Source: Butyrivibrio sp. (GTDB lineage Bacteria > Bacillota > Clostridia > Lachnospirales > Lachnospiraceae). From it: DNA of 52,632 nt. The position numbers and the translations under genes were made by a program. Shown here one piece after another: positions 34,297 to 44,676 of this stretch. Each line of letters begins with the position of its first letter. Within the stretch, counting starts at the first letter, position 1. The stretch lies in assembly GCF_017635265.1 (NCBI RefSeq), contig NZ_JAGBLU010000106.1, positions 1 to 52,632 of the forward strand. Direction: 5' to 3'. The notes beneath the pieces were generated by a model. It ran no database searches, had not been told where the DNA came from, and saw only the letters and a program-made list of their open reading frames with translations.

Positions 34297-36228
34297 TCAG
34301 TCTTCTGCTTTCTTTTTAAGAAGACCGAGCATTAAGCATCCTACTACTGATCCAACAAGGAGAGCAACAAGATACATTGCTACATTACCTACTACAGGGA
34401 ATACGAAGATTCCGCCGTGTGGAGCCATAAGTGTACATTTAAATACCATTGAAAGGGCTCCTGCAACACCTGAACCAACCATAAGTGATGGAATTACTCT
34501 TATAGGGTCAGCAGCTGCAAATGGGATTGCTCCTTCTGTAATAAAGCAGAGTCCCATAATAAAGTTAACAGGACCTGACTTCTGCTCAGCAGGAGTAAAT
34601 CTGTTCTTAAAGAAAATAGTTGCAAGTGCAATTGCGATTGGAGGAACCATACCACCAACCATGATTGCAGCCATGATCATATATCCTGTTTCATTTTGGT
34701 TTGCAAGACTTGCAAGACCAAAAGCATATGCAGCCTTATTAAGAGGGCCGCCCATATCTGTAGCCATCATTGCACCAAGAAGAATACCAAGAACAACCAT
34801 TGACCCGGTTCCCATTCCCTCAAGAAGTGCTGTAATACCTGCATTGATAGCACCAACAATAGGATTGATGGCACACATTACAATACCGATAATAAGAATT
34901 CCGCAAAGAGGATAGATAAGTACAGGCTTAATTCCTTCAAGCGCCTGTGGGAGCTTATCGCAGATCTTTTCCATCCACTTGACAAGGTAACCTGCTGCAA
35001 AACCTGCAACCAATGCACCAAGGAAAGCTGATGGAACATCTCCTGAAGGAGCTGCAAATGTTGCGCCTGTGCTTGCAAGAGCACCACCTACAAAACCAAC
35101 TGCAAGACCGGGACGATCTGCAATACTCTGTGCTATAAATCCTGCAAGAATAGGTAGCATAAAGCCAAATGCTGTTCCGCCTATTGACTTGAACCATGCA
35201 GCCACGGGAGTATTGCTACCAAAGTTACTCGGATCAATTGAGTAATCATCCAAAAGGAATGCAATGGCAATAAGTATACCACCACCGATAACGAATGGAA
35301 GCATGTGTGATACACCGTTCATAAGATGCTTATATGCCTGACGTCCAACTGATTCATTTGAATCATCAGATGAAGCTGAAACCTTTCCGGAATGGTGATA
35401 AACTGATACATCTCCATCTGTTGCCTTCTTAAGAAGGTTCTCCGGATTATGGATAGCTTCTTTTGTTGAAGTAATGATTACAGGCTTTCCGTTGAATCTT
35501 CCCATATCAATGTTTTTATCACATGCTACGATAACTGCGTCTGCTTCTTCAATTTCTTTTGCTGTAAGAACGTCTTTTGCTCCGGCTGATCCGTCTTTCT
35601 CAACCTTTATATCAATTCCAAGCTCTTTTGCTTTGAGCTCCAAAGCTTCAGCAGCCATAAATGTATGAGCAATACCTGTAGGACAAGCAGTTACACCTAC
35701 AAGCTTTTTAACCGAAGGTTTTGACTTGGCAGGTGTAGCCGCAGCTGCCTTTGCATTTACCTCTTTATCTTTTTCCGCTTCCTTATCATCAATAACTTTA
35801 AGGAACTCGTCAGCTGTCTTTGCTTCAAGAAGTTTTTTGGCAAAAGTCTGATCCATAAGAAGTGTCATAAGTTTTGAAAGAACTTCCAGATGAGTGTCCG
35901 CAGCTGTATCCGGTGCTGCAATCATGAAGAAAAGATTACTTGGATTTCCGTCAAGTGACTTGTAGTCAATTCCGTTTGGAATCGTTATAGCTGTAAGACC
36001 TGCATTTTTAACTGCCGCAGATTTTCCGTGAGGCACAGCGATTCCCATACCGATAGCCGTAGAACCCTTTTCTTCGCGGGCAATAATCGCCTTCTTAAAC
36101 TCAGCTGCATCATGTAGATTTCCAACTTTTGAGTGCAGCTCTATCATTGCATCGATCGCGCTTTCCCTGTCAGTAGCAGGGCAATTCAAGAGTATACCCT
36201 CTTTCTTTAGTAAATCTGTGATTTTCAT
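34297..36228 (-). CDS. fruA: Fructose-specific PTS transporter EIIABC
   Basis: Membrane permease that takes up fructose and releases fructose 1-phosphate. The 643-residue chain is EIIA (about 1-148, phospho-His67 in AVPHGKSA), an Ala/Lys/Pro-rich linker, EIIB (about 173-270, phospho-Cys182 in GVTACPTGIAHTF) and EIIC (about 300-640, many membrane segments, with ATDMGGPLNKAAY). The A-B-C order is normal for Firmicutes FruA. It follows fruK by 18 bases. Product and neighbour fit: FruK phosphorylates the fructose 1-phosphate it delivers. Confidence 0.96.
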   Translation of the reverse strand: MKITDLLKKEGILLNCPATDRESAIDAMIELHSKVGNLHDAAEFKKAIIAREEKGSTAIGMGIAVPHGKSAAVKNAGLTAITIPNGIDYKSLDGNPSNLFFMIAAPDTAADTHLEVLSKLMTLLMDQTFAKKLLEAKTADEFLKVIDDKEAEKDKEVNAKAAAATPAKSKPSVKKLVGVTACPTGIAHTFMAAEALELKAKELGIDIKVEKDGSAGAKDVLTAKEIEEADAVIVACDKNIDMGRFNGKPVIITSTKEAIHNPENLLKKATDGDVSVYHHSGKVSASSDDSNESVGRQAYKHLMNGVSHMLPFVIGGGILIAIAFLLDDYSIDPSNFGSNTPVAAWFKSIGGTAFGFMLPILAGFIAQSIADRPGLAVGFVGGALASTGATFAAPSGDVPSAFLGALVAGFAAGYLVKWMEKICDKLPQALEGIKPVLIYPLCGILIIGIVMCAINPIVGAINAGITALLEGMGTGSMVVLGILLGAMMATDMGGPLNKAAYAFGLASLANQNETGYMIMAAIMVGGMVPPIAIALATIFFKNRFTPAEQKSGPVNFIMGLCFITEGAIPFAAADPIRVIPSLMVGSGVAGALSMVFKCTLMAPHGGIFVFPVVGNVAMYLVALLVGSVVGCLMLGLLKKKAED

Positions 36229-36246
36229 AGTCCCTCCTTGTATGCC

Positions 36247-37152
36247 TTATAGGCTATTATATAGTTCGTGTATTGCTTCTCCTGTTGCCAGATCATCTGA
36301 AAAAGCAGTTGCACTTCCGGCAGCAGTACCCATTTTTAGAGCCTCTTCGTAACTCCCTTTATTTAGATATCCGGCGATGAAACCAGCGACCATTGAATCG
36401 CCTGCTCCTACCGAATTTCTAACCTTCCCCTTAGGAACACCCACGCGGTATTTCTCACCGGTCTCAGTAATGAGCATTGAACCGTCACCAGCCATAGAAA
36501 TAAGAACATTTCTGGCCCCCATCTCCTGAAGTTTTCTAGCATGTTCCTCAATCTCATCATCGGTCTTAAGAACCGTTCCAAACATCTCACCAAGTTCGTG
36601 ATTGTTGGGCTTTATTAAAAATGGATGATACTTAAGGACGTTCTTTAAAAGATCCTTTGTGGCATCAACAACAACTTCGATCTTTTTATCGCAGACAAAA
36701 GAAATAATTCTTTCATAAACGTCGCTTGGAAGTGAATTTGGAATACTTCCTGCAAGAATAAGAATGTCGCCATCCTTAAGCTCTTTTATCTGTGCAAAAA
36801 GCTTATCCAGAGCATCAGCCGGGATCTTGGGGCCCTGAGCATTTATCTCTGTTTCAGCCTGTCCTTTTATCTTTACATTGATTCTTGAGATTCCATCGCT
36901 TAGCTTTATGAAGTCAGCTTTAATTCCTCTCTCATTTACACTCTTTTCGATTGCTTCTCCGGTGAAACCTGCAACGAATCCAAGAGCTGTATTGTCTATT
37001 CCCAAGTTCTTAAGAATAGTTGATACGTTGATTCCCTTTCCACCAAAGTAACATTCCTCAGAATCTGAGCGGTTTGTCATTCCAGGTAAAAGAGAATCGC
37101 TCATTCTGACTACATAATCAATTGCCGGATTAAAAGTAACCGTATAGATCAT
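36247..37152 (-). CDS. fruK: 1-phosphofructokinase
   Basis: PfkB-family kinase that converts fructose 1-phosphate to fructose 1,6-bisphosphate. It has 301 residues from the chosen start. Signatures are the N-terminal YTVTFNPAIDYVV, the substrate motif GGKGINVSTIL and the catalytic GAGDSMVAGFIAG near the C-terminus. I chose ATG 37152, six bases after GGAGG; the longer reading would overlap the fruR gene. Position between fruR and fruA confirms the fructose assignment over tagatose kinase. Confidence 0.95.
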   Translation of the reverse strand: MIYTVTFNPAIDYVVRMSDSLLPGMTNRSDSEECYFGGKGINVSTILKNLGIDNTALGFVAGFTGEAIEKSVNERGIKADFIKLSDGISRINVKIKGQAETEINAQGPKIPADALDKLFAQIKELKDGDILILAGSIPNSLPSDVYERIISFVCDKKIEVVVDATKDLLKNVLKYHPFLIKPNNHELGEMFGTVLKTDDEIEEHARKLQEMGARNVLISMAGDGSMLITETGEKYRVGVPKGKVRNSVGAGDSMVAGFIAGYLNKGSYEEALKMGTAAGSATAFSDDLATGEAIHELYNSL

Positions 37153-37168
37153 GTGTTTCCTCCTTACT

Positions 37169-37915
37169 TCATACAACCTTCACGATTGTTTTACTACTAT
37201 AGTTCTTACTGGGCTCTTTATCTGTTATAATGCAGCAGCTTGTTATGTCTGCAAAAGTAACTGAACTAACCTGACCAAACTTGGTATGATCTGCCAGAAC
37301 ATAAGAGATATACGCATGTTTGACAGCTTCCTGCTTCACCAATGCTTCATCTACATCCGGTGTTGTAAACCCGGCCGGAATTGATATTCCGTTGGTTCCC
37401 ATGAAAGCCTTTGTAAAATGATACTTACTTATTCCTTCAATACAGTCAGGACCGATTATTGCTTCTGTGGAAGCCTTGCATCTCCCGCCGATTATCATTG
37501 TACTCAGGCCCTTTTCCAGAAGCTTTTTGGCATGGACTATTCCGTTTGTAATATATTTGGCCTTGGTATTTTCTATGTACTTGATCATCTCAAGTGTTGT
37601 GGTACCGGAGTCAATATATACAAAGTCATCATCATATATTAAAGAAGCCGCATATTTACTGATTGCATTCTTCTCATCTTTATTAAGAGATGCCTTTGCC
37701 GATACAGAAGGCTCAAATGTAGTAACATCTCCTGCAATGATGGATGTGGCACCGCCAAAAACCTTCAGAATCTTCTTTTCATCATGAAGCACTGAAAGGT
37801 CACGACGAATAGTAGCGGCAGAAGCATCAAATTTCTCCATCAGTTCTGCTACTGTAACTGCATTGTTGTCATTGATATATGAAACTATCAGATCCCGACG
37901 CTCTTGTGTAAGCAT
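37169..37915 (-). CDS. fruR: DeoR-family repressor of the fructose cluster
   Basis: A 248-residue regulator with the DeoR N-terminal winged helix (RRDLIVSYINDNNAVTVAEL, then DASAATIRRDLSVLHDEKKI) and the C-terminal sugar-phosphate sensing domain (DDDFVYIDSGTTTLEMI, with the ADHTKFGQVS motif). The family releases DNA on binding a phosphorylated sugar, here presumably fructose 1-phosphate. It is first in the cluster, 16 bases before fruK, behind a promoter covered by four AATCA half-sites. Confidence 0.93.
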   Translation of the reverse strand: MLTQERRDLIVSYINDNNAVTVAELMEKFDASAATIRRDLSVLHDEKKILKVFGGATSIIAGDVTTFEPSVSAKASLNKDEKNAISKYAASLIYDDDFVYIDSGTTTLEMIKYIENTKAKYITNGIVHAKKLLEKGLSTMIIGGRCKASTEAIIGPDCIEGISKYHFTKAFMGTNGISIPAGFTTPDVDEALVKQEAVKHAYISYVLADHTKFGQVSSVTFADITSCCIITDKEPSKNYSSKTIVKVV

Positions 37916-37944
37916 ATTCCCCTCTTAGTCTTTTTATTGAATAG

Positions 37945-37996
37945 ATAATATCATTATATTTAATCAATTTCAATCAATATTAATCACAAATAATCA
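37945..37996 (-). promoter_or_regulatory. fru promoter with four phased FruR half-sites
   Basis: The minus strand shows -35 TTGAAA (37968-37973), a 17-base spacer and -10 TATTAT (37945-37950). Four copies of AATCA (plus-strand sense) start at 37962, 37972, 37982 and 37992, exactly 10 bases apart, one overlapping the -35 and one in the spacer. Direct half-sites one helical turn apart fit cooperative binding of a DeoR repressor on one DNA face. The rest of 37916-38157 is AT-rich with nothing else I can name. Confidence 0.75.
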
Positions 37997-38157
37997 TTCT
38001 GTATATTGTAAAATACTCACAAACATAATACAAGCAATCAAAAAGCGCTATTATTGATGAGTTTTTTTGAGCATTTAGGTTTTATTATAACCGGCACAAA
38101 TATCAATAAATATATTCTAAAAAAAGAATAAAGCTTAGGGGTATTGCGTAAATCTTC

Positions 38158-38187
38158 TTTACAAAGGCGCTTCGAATAAACTAAAAT
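38158..38187 (+). promoter_or_regulatory. Putative promoter of the CheC-like gene
   Basis: TTTACA (38158-38163) and TAAAAT (38182-38187) are separated by 18 bases on the plus strand, about 40 bases before the start codon. This is a moderate match to a housekeeping promoter. No flagellar-type (sigma 28) motif is seen. Confidence 0.45.
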
Positions 38188-38226
38188 ATTATTAGGTTTT
38201 CATATTAAATCATGGAGGTAGCTGTC

Positions 38227-38832
38227 TTGGAAGGAATGCATTTAACTCATGAACAGGTTGATATCTTAGGTGAGATTGCAAATATAAGTATGGGAAATTC
38301 TGCAACAACCCTTAGCATGATGGTAAACAGAAAGGTCGACATCACGACTCCTAACGTCAAAGTGATCAAACGAAGTGAAGCTCTTGATGATTATGAAAAG
38401 ACCTGTATTTTTGTGCAGATTCACTATGTTAAAGGTTTAGAGGGCAATAATGTACTGGTACTCAAAGAACATGATGTCAAGGTTATGACCGATCTCATGA
38501 TGGGCGGTGATGGCACAAATACTTCCGGAGAAATCACGGAACTTCATCTGTCTGCTGCATCTGAAGCAATGAACCAGATGATGGGAACCAGCGCAACCAG
38601 TCTGTCTTCCATGCTGGGTGTTCCTACAGACATAAGTACTCCGATAGTTAATCAGATTGATGTGGAAAGCATAAAAGTTTTTGAAAAAATGTTTGATACT
38701 ACTTATGATAAATTTGTTAAAATAGCCTTTAGGATGACAATAGGTGACCTTATCGATTCCGTTATGGTACAATTATATCCGGTACAGTTTGCAGAGGATA
38801 TGTGCCAAAAATTTATGAACAAAGGAAAATAA
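38227..38832 (+). CDS. CheC/FliY-type CheY-phosphate phosphatase
   Basis: A protein of 201 residues with two copies of the CheC phosphatase signature, E-x2-N followed ~22 residues later by P: LGEIANISMGNS with DITTP, and SEAMNQMMGTSA with DISTP. Both sites look intact, as in CheC and the N-terminal half of FliY; the FliN-like C-terminal domain of FliY is absent. It should remove phosphate from CheY or a similar receiver. I prefer the TTG at 38227, eight bases after GGAGG; the ATG at 38212 lies before that site. No chemotaxis or flagellar genes are nearby; it is paired with a DUF4317 gene 8 bases downstream. Confidence 0.83.
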   Translation: MEGMHLTHEQVDILGEIANISMGNSATTLSMMVNRKVDITTPNVKVIKRSEALDDYEKTCIFVQIHYVKGLEGNNVLVLKEHDVKVMTDLMMGGDGTNTSGEITELHLSAASEAMNQMMGTSATSLSSMLGVPTDISTPIVNQIDVESIKVFEKMFDTTYDKFVKIAFRMTIGDLIDSVMVQLYPVQFAEDMCQKFMNKGK

Positions 38833-38840
38833 TATTTATA

Positions 38841-39977
38841 ATGAATAAGGCAGAAACACTAGAAATCAAGAAACAGTTTACACCAGACAGATGCACCATT
38901 GATCACATCTGCGGATGCTACGTTGATCACGAAAAAAACAAGAGACTTACTTTCAGAAAGGCCTTTGGACAACTTCCTGAAGAAGAGATGTTTAAATATC
39001 TTGATATTTTCCAGCATACACTTGCAGGTACATTTGGCAAGAATCTGATCAGTCTTGAGTTTCCTCTTGACCAGGAACAACCGGGAGGAACTCAGGACTT
39101 TCTTTTGACTTTACGTAATTCAAGGCTCGAAGACGATGAGCTTGTAGATGAATTCTACGATAAGATCATCGCCAATTATATTAATGGTGAAAACTATTAT
39201 ATTATAGTCGTTCACGCAGTCTATGACATTCCGGGTGTCACAAATGATGGCATCGAAATGGAGGACGCATCCGATAAGATTTACGATTACATTCTTTGCA
39301 GCATATGCCCTGTAAAGTTATCAAAAGCCGGTCTCGGGTATAATGAATCCAAAAATGTGATTGAAGACAGATATCGCGACTGGGTTGTAGAGGGTCCCAC
39401 AAAAGGATTTCTTTTCCCTGCTTTTATAGAGAGAGATACAGATATCCACAATATGCTCTATTTCACCAAAAAGCCCGATGATCTTCAGCCTGAATTTGTT
39501 GAAGCTATGTTCGGCGGAAGAGCTCCTATATCTGCTCCTGAGCAGAAGGATATATTTGATGCGGTTGTTCAGAACACAATCGGAGAAGATGCCGACTATG
39601 ATATCATGAAAAATATCCACGACAATCTCAATGATATGATTGAAGATCACGAAGGAGATCCGGAACCTTTAGAGCTTTCAAAAAAAGATGTGAAGCAACT
39701 CCTTCAGGACAGTGGTGTTTCTGAGGAAAGACTTGGTTATTTTGAAGAAAACTACACCAAATGTGCAGGGGACGAGGATTTTCCTCTTCTTGCCAGCAAT
39801 ATTGCCAACACCAAAAAATTCGATATCGAAACTCCTGATGTCGTAATCAAAGTAAAACCCGATCGGACAGATCTTGTTGAATCAAAGATAGTGGACGGCA
39901 GACAATGCCTTGTAATTGCCGTAGATGATCATATTGAAGTAAACGGAATCAATGTAAGAACATTCATGAACAAGTAA
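38841..39977 (+). CDS. DUF4317 family protein
   Basis: A 378-residue cytoplasmic protein that I recognise as DUF4317 (start MNKAETLEIKKQFTPDRCTI, then HICGCYVDHEKNKRLT). The family is common in Lachnospiraceae and has no established function. It has no membrane segment or leader. Visible features are an acidic middle (ADYDIMKNIHDNLNDMIEDH) and a beta-rich C-terminal part with DVVIKVKPDRTDLVESKIVD. I chose ATG 38841, beyond the CheC-like stop; the longer frame from 38802 would overlap it. Cotranscription with a phosphatase suggests a signalling link, which is inference only. Confidence 0.85.
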   Translation: MNKAETLEIKKQFTPDRCTIDHICGCYVDHEKNKRLTFRKAFGQLPEEEMFKYLDIFQHTLAGTFGKNLISLEFPLDQEQPGGTQDFLLTLRNSRLEDDELVDEFYDKIIANYINGENYYIIVVHAVYDIPGVTNDGIEMEDASDKIYDYILCSICPVKLSKAGLGYNESKNVIEDRYRDWVVEGPTKGFLFPAFIERDTDIHNMLYFTKKPDDLQPEFVEAMFGGRAPISAPEQKDIFDAVVQNTIGEDADYDIMKNIHDNLNDMIEDHEGDPEPLELSKKDVKQLLQDSGVSEERLGYFEENYTKCAGDEDFPLLASNIANTKKFDIETPDVVIKVKPDRTDLVESKIVDGRQCLVIAVDDHIEVNGINVRTFMNK

Positions 39978-39980
39978 AGA

Positions 39981-40020
39981 AAAAGAGCTTTTACTTTTTT
40001 GTAAGTAAAAGCTCTTTTTG
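39981..40020. terminator. Bidirectional terminator
   Basis: AAAAGAGCTTTTACTT and its complement form a 16-bp perfect stem with a short loop, and T-runs follow on both strands. It ends the CheC-DUF4317 transcript on the plus strand and the small gene and gdhA transcript on the minus strand. Confidence 0.92.
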
Positions 40021-40022
40021 TA

Positions 40023-40181
40023 TTAGTGCATGCTGCGAAGCATCTCTATCGCCGTCTTAGGCTGATTGTCAATTTTGTAATTATAGTTATCGTACTTATT
40101 AAGAAGTCTTGCACGCATCTCCTCAGGATGATTATATAACTGATCCATTACTCGGTCAAAAACCTGTTTCCATTCACCCAT
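40023..40181 (-). CDS. Small conserved-looking protein of 52 residues
   Basis: A short gene with an ideal ribosome site: GGAGG, seven bases, ATG. The product begins MGEWKQVFDRVMDQLYNHPE and ends EMLRSMH. It is charged, helical in character and soluble, with no leader, cysteine or metal motif. It ends directly at the bidirectional terminator and lies 170 bases after gdhA. I do not recognise the family. The good ribosome site, codon use like its neighbours and exact fit before the terminator support a real gene. Confidence 0.7.
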   Translation of the reverse strand: MGEWKQVFDRVMDQLYNHPEEMRARLLNKYDNYNYKIDNQPKTAIEMLRSMH

Positions 40182-40351
40182 ATCGTCGCCTCCATTTATA
40201 AAAGACCAACAACAGTAGCGTGATTTATATTATCTGTTTTTCATTAATTATTCAATGACATTTTTCACAAAAAAGTGTGAAATAACTGTGTTCTCGAAAA
40301 ACAAAATCAGATTTTTGACCAAAGCATGAATAATTTATTCAAAAGAGATTA

Positions 40352-41913
<1,562 letters not shown>

Positions 41914-41935
41914 TAGCAAATTTTATTTTTTATTT

Positions 41936-43477
41936 TTATTCACTTTCATTATCTGAACTTTCTTCAGATTGTTCCTGCGAATCTTCCGATGAATCCGAAG
42001 ATTCGGATTCATCATTAGATTCGTCCGTAGATTCAGATTCTTCGCTTTCTCCCACACTATCACCTTCACTGTTGGAATCTTCAGAGGATTCGTCAGTTTC
42101 CTCTGAATTATTTTCGCTTTCTTCCTCGGTGTTCTCTTCGTTACTTTCCTCAGTACTTTCTTCGGTGCTCTCGTCAGTACTCTCTTCCGTATTTTCCTCT
42201 GACTCTTCTTCCTCAGTTTTTTCTTTTACTATCCATCTGTAGAAAAATGCGTGGTTTCCTATCATCTCGTATTCAGCAATGCCATAATAATCTGCCCAAT
42301 ACTGCGTCATAAAAAAGAGATAATCACCAACACGGGCTCCGTCCAATACCTCCTGAGCTGCTCTGATACATGTGGAATTAGGACCGTTTGAAATGATAAG
42401 TTCAACCTTACCTGAGCGATATGATGCAAACTGCATGTTTTGAGTTATAACTCCTACAACAGTATTGGGAAAAGCAGAGCTTTTAACTCTATTCATAATA
42501 ACAGAACCAACCGCAAGTTTACCGGTATAGGATTCGCCATCAGCTTCAGCCTGTATTGTAGCAGCAAGCCAGGTAAGTTCATCTGCACTTGCAGCGTAAG
42601 ATCCGGAAGTATCTTCCTTTGTAATTGCAAGTCGTTCAGCAATCTGTTTAGCCAAAGCTGCCTGCGCCGCTGCAGTCTTTGCTTCCAGAGCTTTCATTTT
42701 GGTATCCAGTTCAGTAAGCTGTTTATCGTAATCAGCAAGCTTGCTTTTTTCAGAAGAAAGACTGTTTTTGGTACTGCTGAGCTGTCCCCTGACGGTATCT
42801 GTCAAATCAGCAAGTTCATCGTGTTTCTCATCCAGTTCACCCTGATACTTATCAAGTTCTGCCTCTTTTTCTTCTACTACAGCTTTCTTGCTTTCTATAT
42901 CAGCCTGCAATTCTTTGTACTCAACAATTTTCTTTTGATCATATTCTATGATCGCATTCAAATATTCAAATTTGGTCAGGAACTCCTGAATAGTACCGGA
43001 AACTAATAGAATCTGAAGAAGGCCCGCACCCGAGCCTTTTTCATAAGTAGACTTTAATCTCTTTTTTAGAAGTTCATATCTTTCCTGCTCTTCAGCCTTA
43101 GCCTGCTGAAGTTCTGAATTAAGCTTAACTATTTCCGAAGAAACTTCGGCCATCGCTTCTTCAGCTTCTGATATTTCCTCATTAAGAGAATCAAGCTTGT
43201 TGGAATAGCCATTGATGGTACTCTGCAAGACACTACTTTGACTTTCCAGATTAGATACGTTGCTCTGAGTCTGTGCCTTTTGTCCTTGAAGCGTACTGAT
43301 AGCATCCTGAGTCTCTTTAGTTTGTTTTTCAAGGTCAGATATCTCTGCCTGAGTCTGTGCTTCCTGTTCCTGCATTGCAGCAATAGTTTCATCATACTCA
43401 TCAGCAAAGCTGGTAAACGGCATACTTCCCACTATGATTGCTACAAGCAAAATACCCAACAAAAACTTTCCGCGCAT
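41936..43477 (-). CDS. Secreted coiled-coil cell wall hydrolase, SleB domain
   Basis: A 513-residue exported protein. A signal peptide (MRGKFLLGILLVAIIVGS, cleavage near SFADEY) is followed by a long coiled coil (about 30-275, rich in Glu, Gln, Lys), as in CwlO/PcsB-type proteins. A hydrolase-2 (SleB-like) domain occupies about 300-410, with the catalytic Glu in IQAEADGESYTGKLAVGSVI and the NRV and NHAFFYRW blocks. The last ~95 residues are a Ser/Glu repeat tail. It should cut peptidoglycan during growth or separation, with the coiled coil as a control element. The acidic tail may keep it soluble or bind cations at the wall. Confidence 0.9.
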   Translation of the reverse strand: MRGKFLLGILLVAIIVGSMPFTSFADEYDETIAAMQEQEAQTQAEISDLEKQTKETQDAISTLQGQKAQTQSNVSNLESQSSVLQSTINGYSNKLDSLNEEISEAEEAMAEVSSEIVKLNSELQQAKAEEQERYELLKKRLKSTYEKGSGAGLLQILLVSGTIQEFLTKFEYLNAIIEYDQKKIVEYKELQADIESKKAVVEEKEAELDKYQGELDEKHDELADLTDTVRGQLSSTKNSLSSEKSKLADYDKQLTELDTKMKALEAKTAAAQAALAKQIAERLAITKEDTSGSYAASADELTWLAATIQAEADGESYTGKLAVGSVIMNRVKSSAFPNTVVGVITQNMQFASYRSGKVELIISNGPNSTCIRAAQEVLDGARVGDYLFFMTQYWADYYGIAEYEMIGNHAFFYRWIVKEKTEEEESEENTEESTDESTEESTEESNEENTEEESENNSEETDESSEDSNSEGDSVGESEESESTDESNDESESSDSSEDSQEQSEESSDNESE

Positions 43478-43489
43478 AAACTCCTCGTT

Positions 43490-44650
43490 TTACTCTTTGT
43501 CCTCTATAGCCCCCATATTTTCTTCTGCCGTTATTTCAGAAGCTCCCTCACCGGCTTCTGTATCACTAACTGTTTCTTGCAAACTGTCTTTTTCGTTTTC
43601 TTCCCTGCATTCCAAAGCCTCAGGTTCGGAACTATCCGAACTTATAACCTGTTCCTGCAAAGCGCTGTCTTTCTCAATAGGGAAATTTATACCATTGGTC
43701 TTTCGTATGAAATCCATCATATTGAGAATCTTTAAAGTTTCTGAGTGAGGCATTTCAGGACATTCAAGCCACTTTTCATTTAGTGCTCTTACGCACGCCT
43801 CAACTTCATACTCGTAACCTGTCTTCTGCTTTGGTCTCTTATAATAGGCAACTTTTTTATGATTAGAATCGTAGACAGTAATTCCCTCAAAATTATTTAT
43901 ATTATCTACAACGATATATCCTTTGCTTCCGTAGATAACACCGCTTCTGTCGCTGACAGAAAGAGCTGAAGCATTCAATACTGCCATTTTCCCATCTCTG
44001 TATCTCAAGGTAATGCTATCATGAAGATCCATACCAAAATTATTAAATGAACACATGGAAACAATATCAGTCACATCATCTCCAAAGACCATAGACGCAA
44101 AGTTAAGCACATAAACGCCAAGGTCAAGGAGTGCGCCTCCTCCAAGTTCAGGCTTGGCAATTCTCTCTTTTGCAGCAATGTTATATCCAAGGTTGGCAGT
44201 CAGCATTGTGGGCTCGCCTATTACACCCGAGGCAAGAATCTCCATAAGCTTATTTCTCATTGGCATGAATCTTACCCACATGGCCTCTACTACCAAAAGA
44301 TTTTTTTCTTCAGCAAGCTTAAAAATATTTTTGGCCTGCTCTTCATTAAGCATAAAAGCCTTTTCACACAGTACATGCTTGCCGTTTAAAAGAGCAAGCT
44401 TAACATTTTCAAAATGCTCAGAATGAGGCGTCGCTACATATACAAGGTCAACCTTAGGATCAGCTACAAGACTTTCATATGAACCGAAATGTCTTTTTAT
44501 GCCATATCTTGATGCAAATTCCCTGGCTTTGTTCTCAGTTCTGGATCCAACCGCATAACAAGTCACACCCTTTGTATTTTTAAGGGTTTGTGCCATAACT
44601 CCGGCAATCTTACCTGTTCCCATAATAGCAACTCTAGTGCGTCCAAACAT
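43490..44650 (-). CDS. Gfo/Idh/MocA-family oxidoreductase with acidic tail
   Basis: NAD(P)-dependent sugar or cyclitol dehydrogenase, 386 residues from the chosen start. The Rossmann motif is AIMGTGKIAGVMAQ, the catalytic Lys motif KHVLCEKAF (most relatives have EKP), and the substrate domain has LGGGALLDLGVYVLN. The core ends near residue 335; the last ~50 residues are rich in Ser and Glu, which is unusual for this family. I chose ATG 44650, eight bases after GGAGG. It lies 12 bases before the cell wall hydrolase and 26 after the SH3 gene, so a cell-envelope sugar is a reasonable guess. Confidence 0.88.
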   Translation of the reverse strand: MFGRTRVAIMGTGKIAGVMAQTLKNTKGVTCYAVGSRTENKAREFASRYGIKRHFGSYESLVADPKVDLVYVATPHSEHFENVKLALLNGKHVLCEKAFMLNEEQAKNIFKLAEEKNLLVVEAMWVRFMPMRNKLMEILASGVIGEPTMLTANLGYNIAAKERIAKPELGGGALLDLGVYVLNFASMVFGDDVTDIVSMCSFNNFGMDLHDSITLRYRDGKMAVLNASALSVSDRSGVIYGSKGYIVVDNINNFEGITVYDSNHKKVAYYKRPKQKTGYEYEVEACVRALNEKWLECPEMPHSETLKILNMMDFIRKTNGINFPIEKDSALQEQVISSDSSEPEALECREENEKDSLQETVSDTEAGEGASEITAEENMGAIEDKE

Positions 44651-44676
44651 ATGGTATGCCTCCTTTTTGCTAGCAA

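Noticed and set aside
40200-40340. Short inverted repeats after gdhA as a strong terminator
   Set aside because: Stems such as TGAATAA/TTATTCA are short or have almost no loop; I could not support any as a clear terminator.
42440-43006. Open frame of 188 codons on the plus strand opposite the coiled-coil hydrolase
   Set aside because: Its Phe/Ser-rich composition is the antisense reading of Glu/Lys-rich coiled coil.
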